Part shown: one piece after another, positions 1 through 11,740 of the stretch
How the letters are laid out: each line of letters opens with the position of its first letter
Position numbering within the stretch: position 1 is the stretch's first letter
Source: Apus apus
Lineage: Eukaryota > Chordata > Aves > Apodiformes > Apodidae
NCBI RefSeq assembly: GCF_020740795.1
Contig: NC_067283.1
Span: 8,397,659-8,461,658 of the forward strand
Direction: 5' to 3'
Length of the DNA stretch: 64,000 nt
Translations under genes and position numbers: made by a program
Notes under the pieces: generated by a model
What the model saw: only the letters and a program-made list of their open reading frames with translations
Told to the model about the DNA's origin: nothing
Database searches by the model: none

Positions 1-2817
1 TGAAATGATAGTGGAGTTTTAGAGACCCATCCATTTGCTGTCATCGTGCCATCTGTCTCCCTGGCAGAGTCCTGATAGTTTGCATTGGCAGCTTTGATTG
101 CCAAAGCTCATGAATTAAGTTAGAGTTACCTAGCCTTCCCACACACAGTTTCTTATTAGTTTCTCTAGGCCTGCTATTCTAGATGATTGACAGAACTGCA
201 GGATACTGTGTACTTGCAGAAGCATAATATATTTTGATATTTTTACACTTTTTTCTTAAACCAGAAAGATGGATTGTTTTCTATTGTGATTTGAAAGCAA
301 TCTGCAGAGACCAAGTCCATCAGAGCCCAGAGAAAGGTTTACTTCTCAGGGGCCGACCACAGGTAAAGAAGATCACAGGTGCCTGTATATATATGTGTTA
401 AGTATTTGCTGTCACCACAGTAATAAATGGAAGCTGTGGATGCCTTATGAGGGCAGTGCCCCCTGAGGCTGGCTCCAAGTTATTGTGTTACTGTCATAAC
501 TACTCACTGCAAAGCACCTTTGACTGAAAGCCAATATGACTCCTAGCAGAACTCTGCTGGCTCCCCTGAAATTACACATTGATTAATTGATTAATGTTCT
601 CCCTTAAGGTATCAAATAAGTGATAAAATTATTAACATTTCATTTATTTACACAGAGCATGACTTTAACTGTGGCAGTTAATAATTTGGGAGTTTCCTGT
701 AAGACTTGATGAAGTTGTGTCACATCTGGTCCTTCGCCCGTGAACATGGTTTTCACTATGCAAGAACAAAGGGTTTAATTCCAGCAGGAGTTAATTAATG
801 TTGAGCAGAAGACAGATCAACACTCCTGGCAGTCCATTTGCTGAGACATACCCAGTAATGCAAGGTACTGGAATCCCTCCTCCCTTTAGGCTGGCTGTGA
901 AGGGGATTATGACCAAATTTGAGAGAGACAAGGACTGAGACACTTACCACAGAGTTTACATATAAGAAGACTATGATGTAGGCAAGACAGATACACAAAG
1001 AGGCTGCTCTGTTGAATAGCTTTTGTTCTTGTTCTGCTTTGCTCCTGCTGCAGAATTAAACAATACTTTAGTTATGTCACTGAAGTCATATAATTGGTGA
1101 CAATTCCTAAAGGAAAGCTTGCATGCCCTGAACTAAATGAAAGCTGCCATTAGAGGATGGATGAGGAATAGTTTTCCAGCCATACAGATAAAAAGACAAC
1201 AGGATTTCAACTCATTGTTTTCATTCTCTGCCCCAGGACAGAGAGACTTTTCAAAGCTCCTCACAAGCAATCTGGAGCAAAAGAACCCAGTCTGGCAAAC
1301 ACTGGGGCACACTGGGGACATGAGGCACTCGTGTTCTTGCTCTGAAACACTCCCATAGTCCTGCTGAGTTTCTCACTAACCTACAGCAGGATTAATCTCT
1401 GCTTCTCAGTCAGCGGGAATTGCTCAACTTTGCAGTAAGTAATTACATGTTACTGGGAGAGGAAGGCTGACTCCATCTTTCTGTTGCTGTGGCACTTGGT
1501 TCGGACGTTAGAAAACCTCAGGTAAGTCCATGCTCCAGTAAATACATGATTACTAAAAAGATTCAACATAAGAAACCTGAGAGATAGCTACCCAGAATAG
1601 CCAGACACTTGGCAATTAAAATGCTTACATGGAATATCAAGTATCATGATTCAAGGCCATAGCCTGAGCTAGGATGCTGTAAACCCTGATTGCTTATGTC
1701 CCCAATTCATGCTCTAACTGACAGACCACTGGAGAGGGAGGGAATCTCTCAGCCTTTTTCCCAGTTAGAGCTACTACCTTGCACTTGAGACAGCTTTTAT
1801 GGGATAAATTAGACAAATCAACGCTCATAAAAGCCGATGTGTGTCCATGAAGAGCTCTGCTTCAGCATTCCCTCTCTCCCCTCCCAAAACTACATTCCTA
1901 ACACCACAGGATGCTCAAACCAGAGGTGGAGCATAAGTCCATCACAGGGCTCGTGTTGCTCATCTCTAGAGATCTTGGTTTTGGAAAGACTAGAGTGAGA
2001 CTCAGAAATGTGGACAGGCTCTGAGGGTGTGAGAACAATCTCACACTGCATTTTAACTCTTTGGATATTTTGTTGTTACAGGGGAGAAGCAAGTGGCCTC
2101 CTAGTGTTCAAAAAGCATTTCTGGATGTAAAAAGTGTGAGATGAAGATGATGAATGCTAAATAGAATTTAGATTACCCGAGTTTTAGAAAATGCCTTGAC
2201 AGGACACACTTACTGAGCAGTCTGGCTGGCCACTCAGGAGAGCTTTCAGTGTTGTTGTATACAGACAGTGAATATATATGTTCCTTTAGTCCTAAATCTA
2301 GCAGCTACTCCTACCCTGTAGACTGAAAATCTCATGTATTCATTAAGCATTCTCAGCAAAAACACCTCCTGAACCGTCTCCTCTCCCTTTTCTGCCAGAT
2401 GTAAGTGCAGAGGTTCAAAAGACATGCATGCAGACTCACAGTAAAGTCCATTCACTCTGTCCACCAGAGCAGATGCTACTTGGATGTGCATGTAGGCAAT
2501 GGCACGGAGTGCTTTGGGAATTCCCTCTTAACTCCCAACCATTACCCGCATATTTTGAATTGGAAGGAGGGTGTGACATAATCCTGACTTTGTAGTTAGA
2601 TCCTACTCTTGGAGATTCGCATAGATGTGATCATTCCACAAACAATATTCACTCAGTAGGGATCCCAGCCTTCCACTCACTTTATAAATATCAACAGTTT
2701 AGTGGAAAACAATGAGCTTACTAATCTGGGTAAAGTAAACAACATTCTGTTCTTAAAGATAAGAACATTCAGTCACTTCCAGAATGTGGTGCATTCAGCC
2801 AATGTGCTTAAAGATTG
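1..2817. other. Intergenic sequence, no gene seen
   Basis: This is AT-leaning single-copy-looking DNA upstream of the receptor gene. Open frames are all under about 80 codons, lack family resemblance and overlap each other on both strands. I see no repeat family, splice-flanked exon or RNA gene here. Distant enhancers could be present but cannot be recognised from one sequence. Confidence 0.6.
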
Positions 2818-3550
2818 CAGAATCAGAATGGTGGAATGATCTAAGTTGGAACGGACCTCTGGAGATCACCTAGTCCAACCCCCACCAACTTCAAAGTTAG
2901 ACTGGGTCACTCACAGTGCTGAATGTTGAACATTGCTGAGGATGGAGGTTTCACAGCCTCTTTGGACCCATTTCAGTGTTTGACCACTCTCCAGGTGAAT
3001 ATTTATTTCCAATTTTCTAATTGGAATATCTGATGTTGTGACTTGCATTCATTGCATCTTGTCCTACCACAGTGCACCTCTAAGAAGAGTTTGCCTCCAT
3101 CCTCTCTACACCCTCACCTGAGGTAGCTGGAGACAATGAGAAGATTTTCCCCTTAACTTCTCTCTTTTTAAGATTGATAAACTCAGTTCTCCTCTTCCTT
3201 TTACACCATATGTCAGCTTGCTCATCACCTGCATGACCTTCTGCTGGACTTCCCCCAATATGTTAATGTCTTGCAGCAAAGAACCCCAAATTTAGCCTAA
3301 AATTCCAAGTTTTGTTGAACAGAAGGGAACAGCTAGATCCCTCATCCTGATGGCCATCTTGCTAATACAGGTCAGAATGCTGCTGGCTGCCTTTGCCACA
3401 AGGGCACTTTGCAGACTGCAACTTCTTGCCTAACAGGCCACCCAGATCCTCTTCTGCAAAAATGCTGTCTGACCAGTCAGTCCCCAGCCTGTACTGTTGT
3501 GTAGGGTTCTTCCACCCCAGGTGCAGACCTTTGCATTTCCATATATGCTA
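2818..3550 (-). mobile_element. Old CR1 non-LTR retroposon fragment
   Basis: Read on the + strand, the block opens with the antisense CR1 3' end (a diverged gaatcatagaatgg-like start, then gttggaacggacctctggagatcacctag spread over 2840-2875). It continues through the typical order: fifth-line 'agtccaaccccc', 'gagatgg-ttcacagcctc', 'cttgtcctaccacagtgc', and 'cagacctttgcatttcc' near 3520. CR1 is an avian/reptilian LINE with a reverse transcriptase and a short octamer-repeat tail instead of poly(A). This copy is 5'-truncated, as most are, and so diverged that no reading frame survives, which suggests an old insertion. Confidence 0.85.
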
Positions 3551-4551
3551 CATATATATGTATTTGTCTACATTTTAAATGTCCGATTAGTGCTCAGTTG
3601 ACCCATTCAGCTCCAGAATCTGCTAATATATATATATATTTAAAGTCCAATAAGATAATTAAACTATTCATCATTTTTCATTAGAACATAATCTACTTTT
3701 ACTTCTTCAGATTTAATAAGTTTTATTTCCGTTTCCCTTTAAATGTAATTTTGTCTATTTGCTCCTGAAGCAAAAAACCTAATAATATCTTTTCAAGAGC
3801 ACATATTCCATAATTTGTAGTTGATTCTGTTAATTCTGGGCTTCACAAGCTTCACAAGGGCCCACGCAACAAAAAGCTCAGTCCCAGCAGTTGCTAAGTG
3901 TTTTGATCACTTGAATGACAGTTGAGGATGTTTGGCACCTTGCAAACCAAGAATTTTAAATCAGGAGGCTTTACGAAAGCCTGCAAACCCCATTTGTCCT
4001 TTGAGTTGTAAGAAAAAATATCCACCCTTTCCAAAATTGCTAGTATTCATGTGTATAAAAGACAAAATAATAATCTCTCCCCCAAAAAGATGTCAGTATA
4101 CTTCCAGAATTATGTTACAGTCTCTAAGGCTACACCTTTTGTAGTAACTACAATGGACCAAGTCCTGTTTTCTGGATCTGAGGACAAATGCCACTGCATG
4201 GCATGAGTCCACATGAGGAAATTCCCACTGCAACAAAACAAGGTCCTGGACTTGTGTTGGACATGCTGCCTCGTGTTTCACTTGACAGCATGGAGAAACA
4301 AGCAGCAGCACTAGAAAACATCTTGTTTCCTCAGCCCTTGTTATTATTACTTTGCTGTTTTTCTTTAAGAAGCCCAGAGAGAACTGAGAGGAGACAGCAG
4401 CAGCACCAGTTTGGTTCTCTCCTCGGTACATACCGCGAGCTCAGTACACGCCCGGTACTGCCCTGCCCACTTCTTTCCTTGGTGTTTTCTCCCCCAACTC
4501 TCTGAAAGTTCACCATCAAGTGTCATTGTCACCAATCCATAATGCCAATGC
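3551..4551. other. Intergenic sequence, AT-rich
   Basis: No gene is visible. The first half is AT-rich, with a short (TA)n run near 3625-3640. The small open frames near 4093-4505 overlap one another on both strands and resemble nothing I know. Confidence 0.55.
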
Positions 4552-5589
4552 TCCTTCCTTCCTTTTCCTTCCTTCCTTCCTTTTCCTTCCTTCCTTCCTT
4601 TTCCTTCCTTCCTTCCTTTTCCTTCCTTCCTTCCTTTTCCTTCCTTCCTTCCTTCCTTCCTTCCTTCCTTCCTTCCTTCCTTCCTTCCTTCCTTTTCCTT
4701 CCTTCCTTTTCCTTCCTTCCTTCCTTCCTTCCTTCCTTCCTTCCTTCCTTCCTTCCTTCCTTTTCCTTCCTTCCTTCCTTTTCCTTCCTTCCTTCCTTCC
4801 TTCCTTCCTTCCTTCCTTCCTTCCTTCCTTCCTTCCTTTTCCTTCCTTCCTTCCTTCCTTCCTTCCTTCCTTCCTTCCTTCCTTTTCCTTCCTTCCTTCC
4901 TTCCTTTTCCTTCCTTCCCTTCCCTTCCTTCCTTCCTTTTCCTTCCTTCCCTTCCCTTCCTTTTCCTTCCTTCCTTCCTTCCTTTTCCTTCCTTCCCTTC
5001 CCTTCCTTCCTTCCTTCCTTTTCCTTCCTTCCCTTCCCTTCCTTCCTTCCTTCCTTCCTTTTCCTTCCTTCCCTTCCCTTCCTTCCTTCCTTCCTTCCTT
5101 CCTTCCTTCCTTCCTTCCTTCCTTCCTTCCTTCCTTCCTTCCTTCCTTCCTTCCTTCCTTCCTTTTCCTTCCTTCCTTCCTTTTCCTTCCTTCCTTCCTT
5201 TTCCTTCCTTCCTTTTCCTTCCTTCCTTTTCCTTCCTTCCTTTTCCTTCCTTCCTTCCTTCCTTTTCCTTCCTTCCTTCCTTCCTTTTCCTTCCTTTTCC
5301 TTCCTTCCTTCCTTTTCCTTCCTTCCTTTTCCTTCCTTCCTTTTCCTTCCTTCCTTTTCCTTCCTTCCTTCCTTCCTTCCTTTTCCTTCCTTCCTTTTCC
5401 TTCCTTCCTTCCTTCCTTCCTTTTCCTTCCTTCCTCTTCCTTCCTTCCTCTTCCTTCCTTCCTTTTCCTTCCTTCCTTCCTTCCTTCCTTCCTTCCTTCC
5501 TTCCTTCCTTCCTTCCTTCCTTCCTTCCTTCCTTCCTTCCTTCCTTCCTTCCTTCCTTCCTTCCTTCCTTCCTTCCTTCCTTCCTTCCC
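4552..5589. repeat. ~1.04-kb (CCTT)n polypyrimidine microsatellite array
   Basis: The + strand is almost pure C and T for about 1,038 bp, built from CCTT units with regular TTTTCC interruptions. Between about 4905 and 5085 a longer unit recurs five times: TTTTCC, two TTCC steps, then two CCCTT steps. Two TCTTCC variants occur near 5433 and 5449. Because the units are 4 or 6 bases and contain no stop codons, all frames stay open, giving artificial PSFLPSFL-type frames on + and GRKEGRKE-type frames on -. These are not genes. A perfect purine/pyrimidine mirror tract of this length can form triplex (H-) DNA. It ends about 1.2 kb before the receptor start codon. Confidence 0.97.
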
Positions 5590-6169
5590 TCTGTCAGCCC
5601 TGTGCTGGTGCCTGCCACCGCACACATCACGTCAGCTCATTCCCAAAGGCTCTTTGGACTCATTATCCCGGGACCATCCGGAGAAGCAGGATGCCAGCGC
5701 CCTGCCCGAACGCCATCCCAGGCTCGCAGGCGGGAGCTGCGTGGCATCCCCGCACGGAGCTGCTGCGCGGGGAAACCTGCTCCCCGCCTTTAAATTCTGC
5801 CTTCCACGGTGCGGCGCAGAATCCCGCCTCACTCACATCACGAGCAGCGTGACAAAAACCAGGTGAAACGCTCAAACACTTCATGACTGCTTAAGGTGTT
5901 AATAACGTAACCATCAACAACGACAGCCAAGTGAGAGACTATTTCTAATAAAAGGCCCACCAATTACTAACAAGTGAGGAGATGCCAGAGCAGAAGTCCT
6001 CAAAGAAATAATCCCCTGCCACACCACCCGCCCCCCAGCAGAACCAGCATTACCAGCAGGTTTGCTGGACGCAGGATCTAGCACGTATGGCAGCTCTAAA
6101 ATTCCAGTGGCACCGCACTGAGACATTTTTAGAAGAGCGCAGGGACAATTCCACAGGGATGCCAACTTT
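5590..6169. promoter_or_regulatory. Proximal upstream flank of the receptor gene
   Basis: GC content and CpG frequency rise immediately after the microsatellite (5620-5830), drop, then rise again into the CpG island. The octamer at 5627-5634 (tcacgtca; TGACGTGA on the other strand) is one base from a consensus cAMP response element. This is a weak motif-level observation. No coding sequence is supported; the minus-strand frames through here are products of high GC. Confidence 0.35.
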
Positions 6170-7150
6170 CTGCGTCTGACACGGAATACGACCCACGGGA
6201 AAGAAGAGACGCAGACAACGCCGGCGGCTGCGCCCGCACAGTGCGGGGAGCGGGCAGGACGGAGCGGGCAGCGGGGAGCGGCTGCCGGTTCTGCCTTCGC
6301 CCCGCTCCGGCCGGTTTGGAGGGACAATCCGCGCCCTGAAATGACTAAGCACGAACCCGCCAGCCCCAAGCCGCTCCCCGCCGAGAGGCTCCGCGGCCGC
6401 GCACGGAGGGGCACACACACACTCACCTGCCCGCCCCACGCCCCGCCAGCCCACGGCGCCGGCTCCTCCGCAGGGGCAGCCGCTCCTCCGCGCGGGTTCC
6501 GCCGCCGCGGCCGCGCCAGCACCGCCCCGCGCCGCTCCGCGCCGCCCCGCAGCCGCGCACCGCGCCGCGCCCGCGGAACCGCCGCCTTCCTCCCGCCGGC
6601 GGGGCGGGCCGGGGGCTGACGCAAGATTCTTCCTCCCGGAGATGAAGACCCCGGCGGCGGGCAGCGCGGAGCTCGGGGCAGCCGCGGACCCTCCGCGCCC
6701 GCGGTAGGGCGGAGTTCTCCCTCCCCCGCCCTCCCGGCGCGGGAGTGCGCAGCGCCCAGCTCCGCCGCCTCAGCCGGCTGAGCCCCGCTGCCCCCGAGCC
6801 CCCGACATGGAGCGCCCGCTCAACCTCAGCTGCTTCGCCGATACGACGCTGGACGCCGGCAACCGGAGCGGGTCCTCTGGCAGCCCGGACGGCGGCCGGG
6901 GACACCTCTCCGTCTTCAGCGTGCTGGTCCTCACCCTCTTGGCCATGCTGGTCGTGGCCACGTTCCTCTGGAACGGGCTGGTCCTGGCCACCATCCTCCG
7001 GGTGCGCGCTTTCCACCGGGTGCCCCACAACCTGGTGGCCTCCATGGCCATCTCCGACGTGATGGTGGCAGCCCTTGTCATGCCCCTCAGCTTGGTACGC
7101 GAGTTGTCTGGGCGGCGGTGGCGGCTGGGCCGGTTGCTGTGCCAGGTGTG
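6170..7150 (+). promoter_or_regulatory. CpG island spanning promoter, 5' UTR and exon 1 of the 5-HT5 receptor gene
   Basis: CpG dinucleotides are very dense from about 6170 to 7150, in contrast to the CpG-poor flanks. An Sp1-type GC box (GGGGCGGG) lies at 6601-6608. No TATA box stands at a convincing distance, which fits a CpG-island promoter with dispersed starts. I infer that transcription starts somewhere around 6550-6750 and that the rest up to 6806 is 5' UTR; the exact start site cannot be read from sequence. The long minus-strand frames at 5914-6624 and 6423-7238 are products of GC richness. Confidence 0.75.
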
Positions 7151-8833
7151 GATCTCCTTTGACGTGATGTGCTGCACGGCCAGCATCTGGAACGTCACAG
7201 CCATCGCCCTGGACCGCTACTGGTCCATCACCCGCCACCTGGAGTACACACTCCGTATCCGTCGACGTATCTCCAACATCATGATTGCCCTCACCTGGGC
7301 ACTCTCTGCCTTCATCTCCTTGGCCCCGCTGCTCTTTGGCTGGGGAGAGACTTACTCAGAGGACAGTGAGGAGTGCCAAGTCAGCCACGAGCCTTCCTAC
7401 ACCATCTTCTCCACCTTTGGGGCCTTCTACCTGCCCCTTTGTGTGGTGCTCTTTGTGTACTGGAAGATCTACAAGGCCGCCAAGTTTCGCATTGGATCTC
7501 GAAAGAGCAACTCCATCACCCCCATTACACCAGAAGGCCTGGAGGTAAGTCAAATCAGTTGTGTTTTCCTCTAGTCAACTTCTGGTAACAACCAAGCCCT
7601 TGCAGCAGTTGGGGAAACTTAAGAGCTAAAGCATGCAAGCAAACAGCATCCCACGGAATCCCAGTGAATCCTGAAGGCTTTCAAGGGAAAGTTGACTGCA
7701 AAGCTTGCAAGCCCAGTCTTTGACTCCTTCCGAGTTCCCCGCTGTGAGCTTACAAGGTGTAGCTAAAGCAACTTTGGGCCAGATTGCACGCCTGAGCTCC
7801 ACGTGGGCGTGCAGTGACTCACGGATGTCCCCCCTGGAATGCTGAATCAGTGCTGGCGAGCATGAGTAAGGGGTCACCATTCCTCCCGTGGGGAGGAGGC
7901 GTGTGGGGGTGCGAGTGGCTGGGATCTCGTCTCCCCTGGGAATGATAACCTGGCAAACGAGTGCGGCTGCGGGGAGGTTGTGGATTTACCCACACGGAAG
8001 ACACGAGTGCAGGGGGTTCTTTTAAATTCTTCCTCGTTGTGGCTACAACATGTCAGTTAATCTCAGGCATGGTGACTGTACACTGTACACACTTTTCGGG
8101 GGGAGGAAATGTATGTTCATTTTCCTGCCTTTCCTACCAGGCACTTTTAAACTCAATGGATTCAGAGAAAGCCAGGAGACTTCCATGCATGGCATGTGGG
8201 TGTGTGCCTGTTCTACTGATCAGATTGTAAATGGGGAGGTAATCTTACTGCAACGCTGTGTGAGCAGTTCCATGTGCCCATATATCACCACTGTCTCTAG
8301 TTTCTAGCCTCACTTAAAAACAGTCTCTGTCACCCAGAAGAAGGTCACACAACCACTCTCCCCTCCATTAGAGTGTGACATAGGTGGCCGGTGCTTCCCC
8401 ATGAGCTCTGGCTATCGCTTGCACAGGTTGGTTGTGTACCTGTTGTGTGGGATCACCTGACTGAGGCACATATGGTGCAACTTGTATTTGTGTTTGGCAG
8501 GTGAAAGATGCTGCCCAGGAGCCACAGATGGTCTTCACTGTCCGTCATGCCACTGTTACATTCCAGACTGATGGAGACACATGGAGAGAGCAGAAGGAAA
8601 AGAAAGCTGCCCTCATGGTGGGCATCCTTATCGGGGTCTTTGTGCTCTGCTGGATCCCCTTCTTCATCACAGAGCTCATCAACCCCCTCTGCTCATGTGA
8701 CATCCCACCCATTTGGAAGAGTATTTTTCTATGGCTAGGCTATTCAAATTCCTTTTTTAATCCACTCATCTACACTGCTTTCAACAAAAACTACAACAAT
8801 GCCTTCAGGAACCTATTCTTTAGACAGCACTGA
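6807..8833 (+). CDS. HTR5A: Serotonin 5-HT5-type receptor (class A GPCR), join(6807..7544,8501..8833)
   Basis: This gene encodes a 356-residue seven-helix serotonin receptor of the plasma membrane; mammalian 5-HT5A couples mainly to Gi/o. The start at 6807 has G at -3 and +4 and gives a length like human 5-HT5A (about 357). Visible landmarks are N-glycosylation sequons N6-L-S and N19-R-S; N56 (1.50); D84 (2.50); the C112-C190 disulfide pair; amine-binding D119 (3.32); D136-R137-Y138; S202/T203 in helix 5; P210 (5.50); C296-W297-I-P299-F-F in helix 6; and N333-P-L-I-Y337. The tail is very short and has no palmitoylation cysteine. The GETYSE-SEECQVS loop, the GSRK-NS stretch in loop 3 and the terminal RQH match 5-HT5A. 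RVRAFH, WISFDV, RRR, PPIW and NYNNAF are closer to rodent 5-HT5B. The subfamily is certain; 5A rather than 5B is my preference only. No second gene shares the locus in this window. Confidence 0.93.
7545..8500 (+). other. Single coding-region intron of the 5-HT5 receptor gene
   Basis: The intron is bounded by GAG|GTAAGT at the donor and a T-rich tract ending in TTTGGCAG|GTG at the acceptor. It is phase 0, between residues E246 and V247 in the third cytoplasmic loop. From memory, mammalian HTR5A has an intron at the same place. Its 956 bp is short for this gene. If the donor is not used, the frame continues nine codons to a stop at about 7572. I see no repeats or nested gene inside. Confidence 0.93.
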
Positions 8834-9365
8834 ACAGAAAAAGCTTTCCTGCTGCTGCAGGAAGCTGATTTCAACTCTCAGTGAATCCTTCCAAACTCTT
8901 CAGGAAGTTCAAAGCCACAGATGCTGGAGGTGATGCTAGAGACACATCCCCAGGGGTCGTACATCCCAGCAACAGTCTTGGTTCCTGCACAGACTGTCCT
9001 ACCCAGCCTTTAAGTCAGTTGCTATTTTTCCTGCAAAGAGCATGCAAGAGTTTCTCTGGTCGGCAACACAGCTCTCCCTCCTGTGCCCCACTGCTTTCCT
9101 CCTGCCCTTCCTAGTGACATTCTTGGGACTGCTCGGTGGCAGTAATGGTGCAGAGGAGTCTTCTGGCAAAGAGTGATGTTTGAAACACTGGTTTGACCAC
9201 TGCCAGTCTCTCATGGCATGAATCAACTTAATGTTGGGAGGTTTTGTGATTATAGATGAAACTGGATATTTTATGGCTTGGTTGAAAAGGCTGTTTGCCT
9301 TGTCTTTCGCTGGTAGAGACTGTCAAATGTTTGTATTTGGGGAATAAAACCCTCATTAAGGGTTA
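8834..9365 (+). other. Probable 3' UTR of the 5-HT5 receptor gene
   Basis: The sequence directly follows the TGA stop at 8831-8833 and runs past the first AATAAA. The extent is inferred; more distal signals at 10234-10239 and 10850-10855 could extend the transcript to about 10.9 kb. Short frames inside show no family resemblance. Confidence 0.55.
9343..9348 (+). terminator. Candidate polyadenylation signal AATAAA (proximal)
   Basis: This is the first canonical AATAAA downstream of the receptor stop codon, 510 bp after it. AATAAA also occurs at 10234-10239 and 10850-10855, the latter followed by a GT-rich then T-rich stretch, so use of a distal site is possible. Confidence 0.45.
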
Positions 9366-11604
9366 AAAGCAGATTCCAAGTATGAAGCCTTTTCTCACAC
9401 ACTTTATCAATGAGTTGTTCTATTTGCTCTTGGATTCCGTGTAGCAAGTTTTTAAAAATGTATTTATTGTGAAAGCTTAATGCATGGTGTACCCTGGAAT
9501 GAGAGAGAATGCATGGGAAATCCACCTCCTGTTCTCTGACTGCTATGTGTGAGCATCTGCCTCAGACCTTTGCTTTCAAAAATACCAGCTATAAATGTTG
9601 ATCCTTGTGTCTGTGTTTCCCATTCTAAACCATAAATGTATTTTGAGCGGTCATGGGGCAGGTTTTCTGTAGTTGCAGAGAATGCAGTGAGTGTATTTTA
9701 AATAAGCTGTCAATGAGGAGCTGTGTTTTACTATTTCTGAGTGTGATTCAGGTCTTCCTGAAACCAAAATGAGGACCCCACTCGGTTTCTGTGAGCACTG
9801 GATTGCAGGCAAAAGACAGGGATGTTTCATTCTGGAAGCATAACCAGCTCAACCAGCACCACAGAGGTGCTCTTCTGCAAGGACCAGACTTGAATATTTC
9901 TTCTTCTGCCCACCCCGCTTTCTCTTCCTCCCTCATAAGCATCCAGTCCTGCCTGGTCACTATTGCTGTTTCCTCCCTACCTTTCCACATTGTCAACATA
10001 ATTATAAAAGTTGGCATTTCACACCCAGAATTAAAATTATGTACTTTATGCTTCTCCACTGGAAGACTGACAGGTCTTCAGATAGAGAAAAGCATTAGTT
10101 TTAACTCTCAGTTCTTATGGGGCAGCCACTGAAATCAGGCCAGAACTGAAATGGTGGAGGAAAAGATGGGAATCAGTATGACATGATTTCATGTTAGATA
10201 TCTCAGGAAGAAGAGGTAAAATGGAAAACGGTCAATAAATCATGAGCTCCCTGGGCTGGATAGGGTTAGTTCCTATCCTTAGTGAATCATGAGATATCTG
10301 ATGTTAAAATTGTCTCTGGTCCTTTAAGCCAGTCAAAAAACCTGATAGAGTAGGTAAAAAAAAAAGACATTTTTCTTTCCATATCTTGGGACAGGTGAAT
10401 AAAGAAGCAGAGCTCAAGGTGCTATCAGGTGTTGCAGCTCTTTCAGGACCAGTTAGACAAAAATCTATCAGGACTGACATAGATGTAGCTTGATCCTGCC
10501 TTGTAGCAAGAAGAGAGATAGGATGGCCCTTGAGATCTTTTTCAATGCTATTTTATAAAAGTCTGTTAGAAACATTAGGTGAAATATTGCCCTGTTGAAA
10601 GCAATGGACAAATTTTCAAGCAAATCAGAACTGTATCCAGCAAGTTTTGTCTTGTAAAAACATATTTTTAATGTTAATTAATTCAAAGAGAAGCTGGGTA
10701 GGATGGGAGCAATCTTCTAAATCCCCTTAAAGAGTCTTTTATCTGTGCTCACCATGTACCAATCTCTACAGCTAGTAAAGAACATTTTCTGTCTTTGTTA
10801 CATATTTTAAAGTATTGCTAGAGACATCTCTTGTTGTACTGAAAATGGTAATAAACTCTTGGGCTGTTGGTTTTTTTTTTTACTGAGGATATAAAGGTTT
10901 CATTACTTTTTCTGGACAGTCAGTCACCAATGCAGAGTTTCTTTTTGAGAACTTTGTCCTTTGTTGTGTGTCAAGGGTTGTTCAGCCAAAAATGAGTTGG
11001 AAAAAATGCTTCATTGCTCAAGCCAGGCCTTCAGCTAAGCTTGGTTGTGCCATAAAGCAGAAGACTACTTGTTAGGCCACCACAGCAACACTTTAAACAC
11101 TAAAAGCATGGTTTAACCAGGAAGCTGGACTTTAGTTCACCATTTTAATATACAACATCATGTTTACACAACCCCATTTCAGTCCAGGCTGTGTCCATCC
11201 TCATTTTTATTTGCTCTTTGATGAGTATTACAGTTTGCCAATCTGCATTGTGTGGGATCCTTGCATAGGCTGTGGAGTCACTGCAAACTCAAATTTGTAT
11301 CCTGTTTAAGCAGGCAAAAATTATACTGAAATCAATGGGAAAATCCTTACTTTTGCTGCAGCTCAGTGCTGGGATGAAGCTCCCTTTCATTACATCCTGT
11401 GTTTATTCATGATATGCCTTAAGCAGTGACAGGGAGACAGGAGAGAATCTTAAAAATACACTAAATTCTAAGTTGTCTGTGGTCATGGGTGGTCGACCAT
11501 CATGGAGTAAGTTACATCCACGTGAATTTGACAACCTACATCCCATACAATCCATACTGATATTCTGCAAATATCAGCTTCCCGTTGGTCATATCTTTTG
11601 TTCC
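9366..11604. other. Downstream flank; possible distal 3' UTR, no gene seen
   Basis: No coding exon is recognisable. A stretch at about 10480-10560 faintly resembles a CR1 3' end read on the + strand but is too diverged to call. The remainder is AT-rich single-copy-looking DNA. Confidence 0.5.
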
Positions 11605-11740
11605 TTGAATCATAGAACCATGGAATGGTTTGGGTTGGAAGGGACCTTAAAGATAAATCTAGTTCCAGCCCCCCTGCTATGGGCAGGGACACGTCCCACT
11701 AGACAGGATTGCTCAAAGCCCCATAATTGGCAGATACATT
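11605..11740 (-). mobile_element. Short CR1 3'-end fragment
   Basis: The + strand shows the antisense CR1 terminus: tgaatcatagaaccatggaa, then gtttgggttggaagggacc, 'ccagcccccctgctatgggcagggacacgtcccactagacaggattgctcaaagcccc' by position 11665-11725. Only about 135 bp of the 3' end is present, a typical severely 5'-truncated insertion. Divergence is moderate. Confidence 0.92.

Noticed and set aside
5627..5634. cAMP-response-element-like octamer (TGACGTGA) upstream of the receptor
   Set aside because: A single 7-of-8 match over a kilobase of flank is expected by chance; it is mentioned only as a weak note in the flank entry.
4365..5866. Very long open frames (up to 448 codons) on both strands
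   Set aside because: They are created by the stop-free CCTT/TTTTCC microsatellite and consist of PSFLPSFL or GRKEGRKE repeats; there is no domain or splice structure.
5914..7238. Minus-strand frames of 236 and 271 codons over the promoter and exon 1
   Set aside because: They lie in a CpG island opposite the receptor exon and are arginine/glycine/alanine-rich GC products with no family resemblance. A divergent noncoding RNA is possible but unproven.
10480..10560. Possible worn CR1 3' end
   Set aside because: Only a loose resemblance to the final 40 bases of CR1; could be chance.
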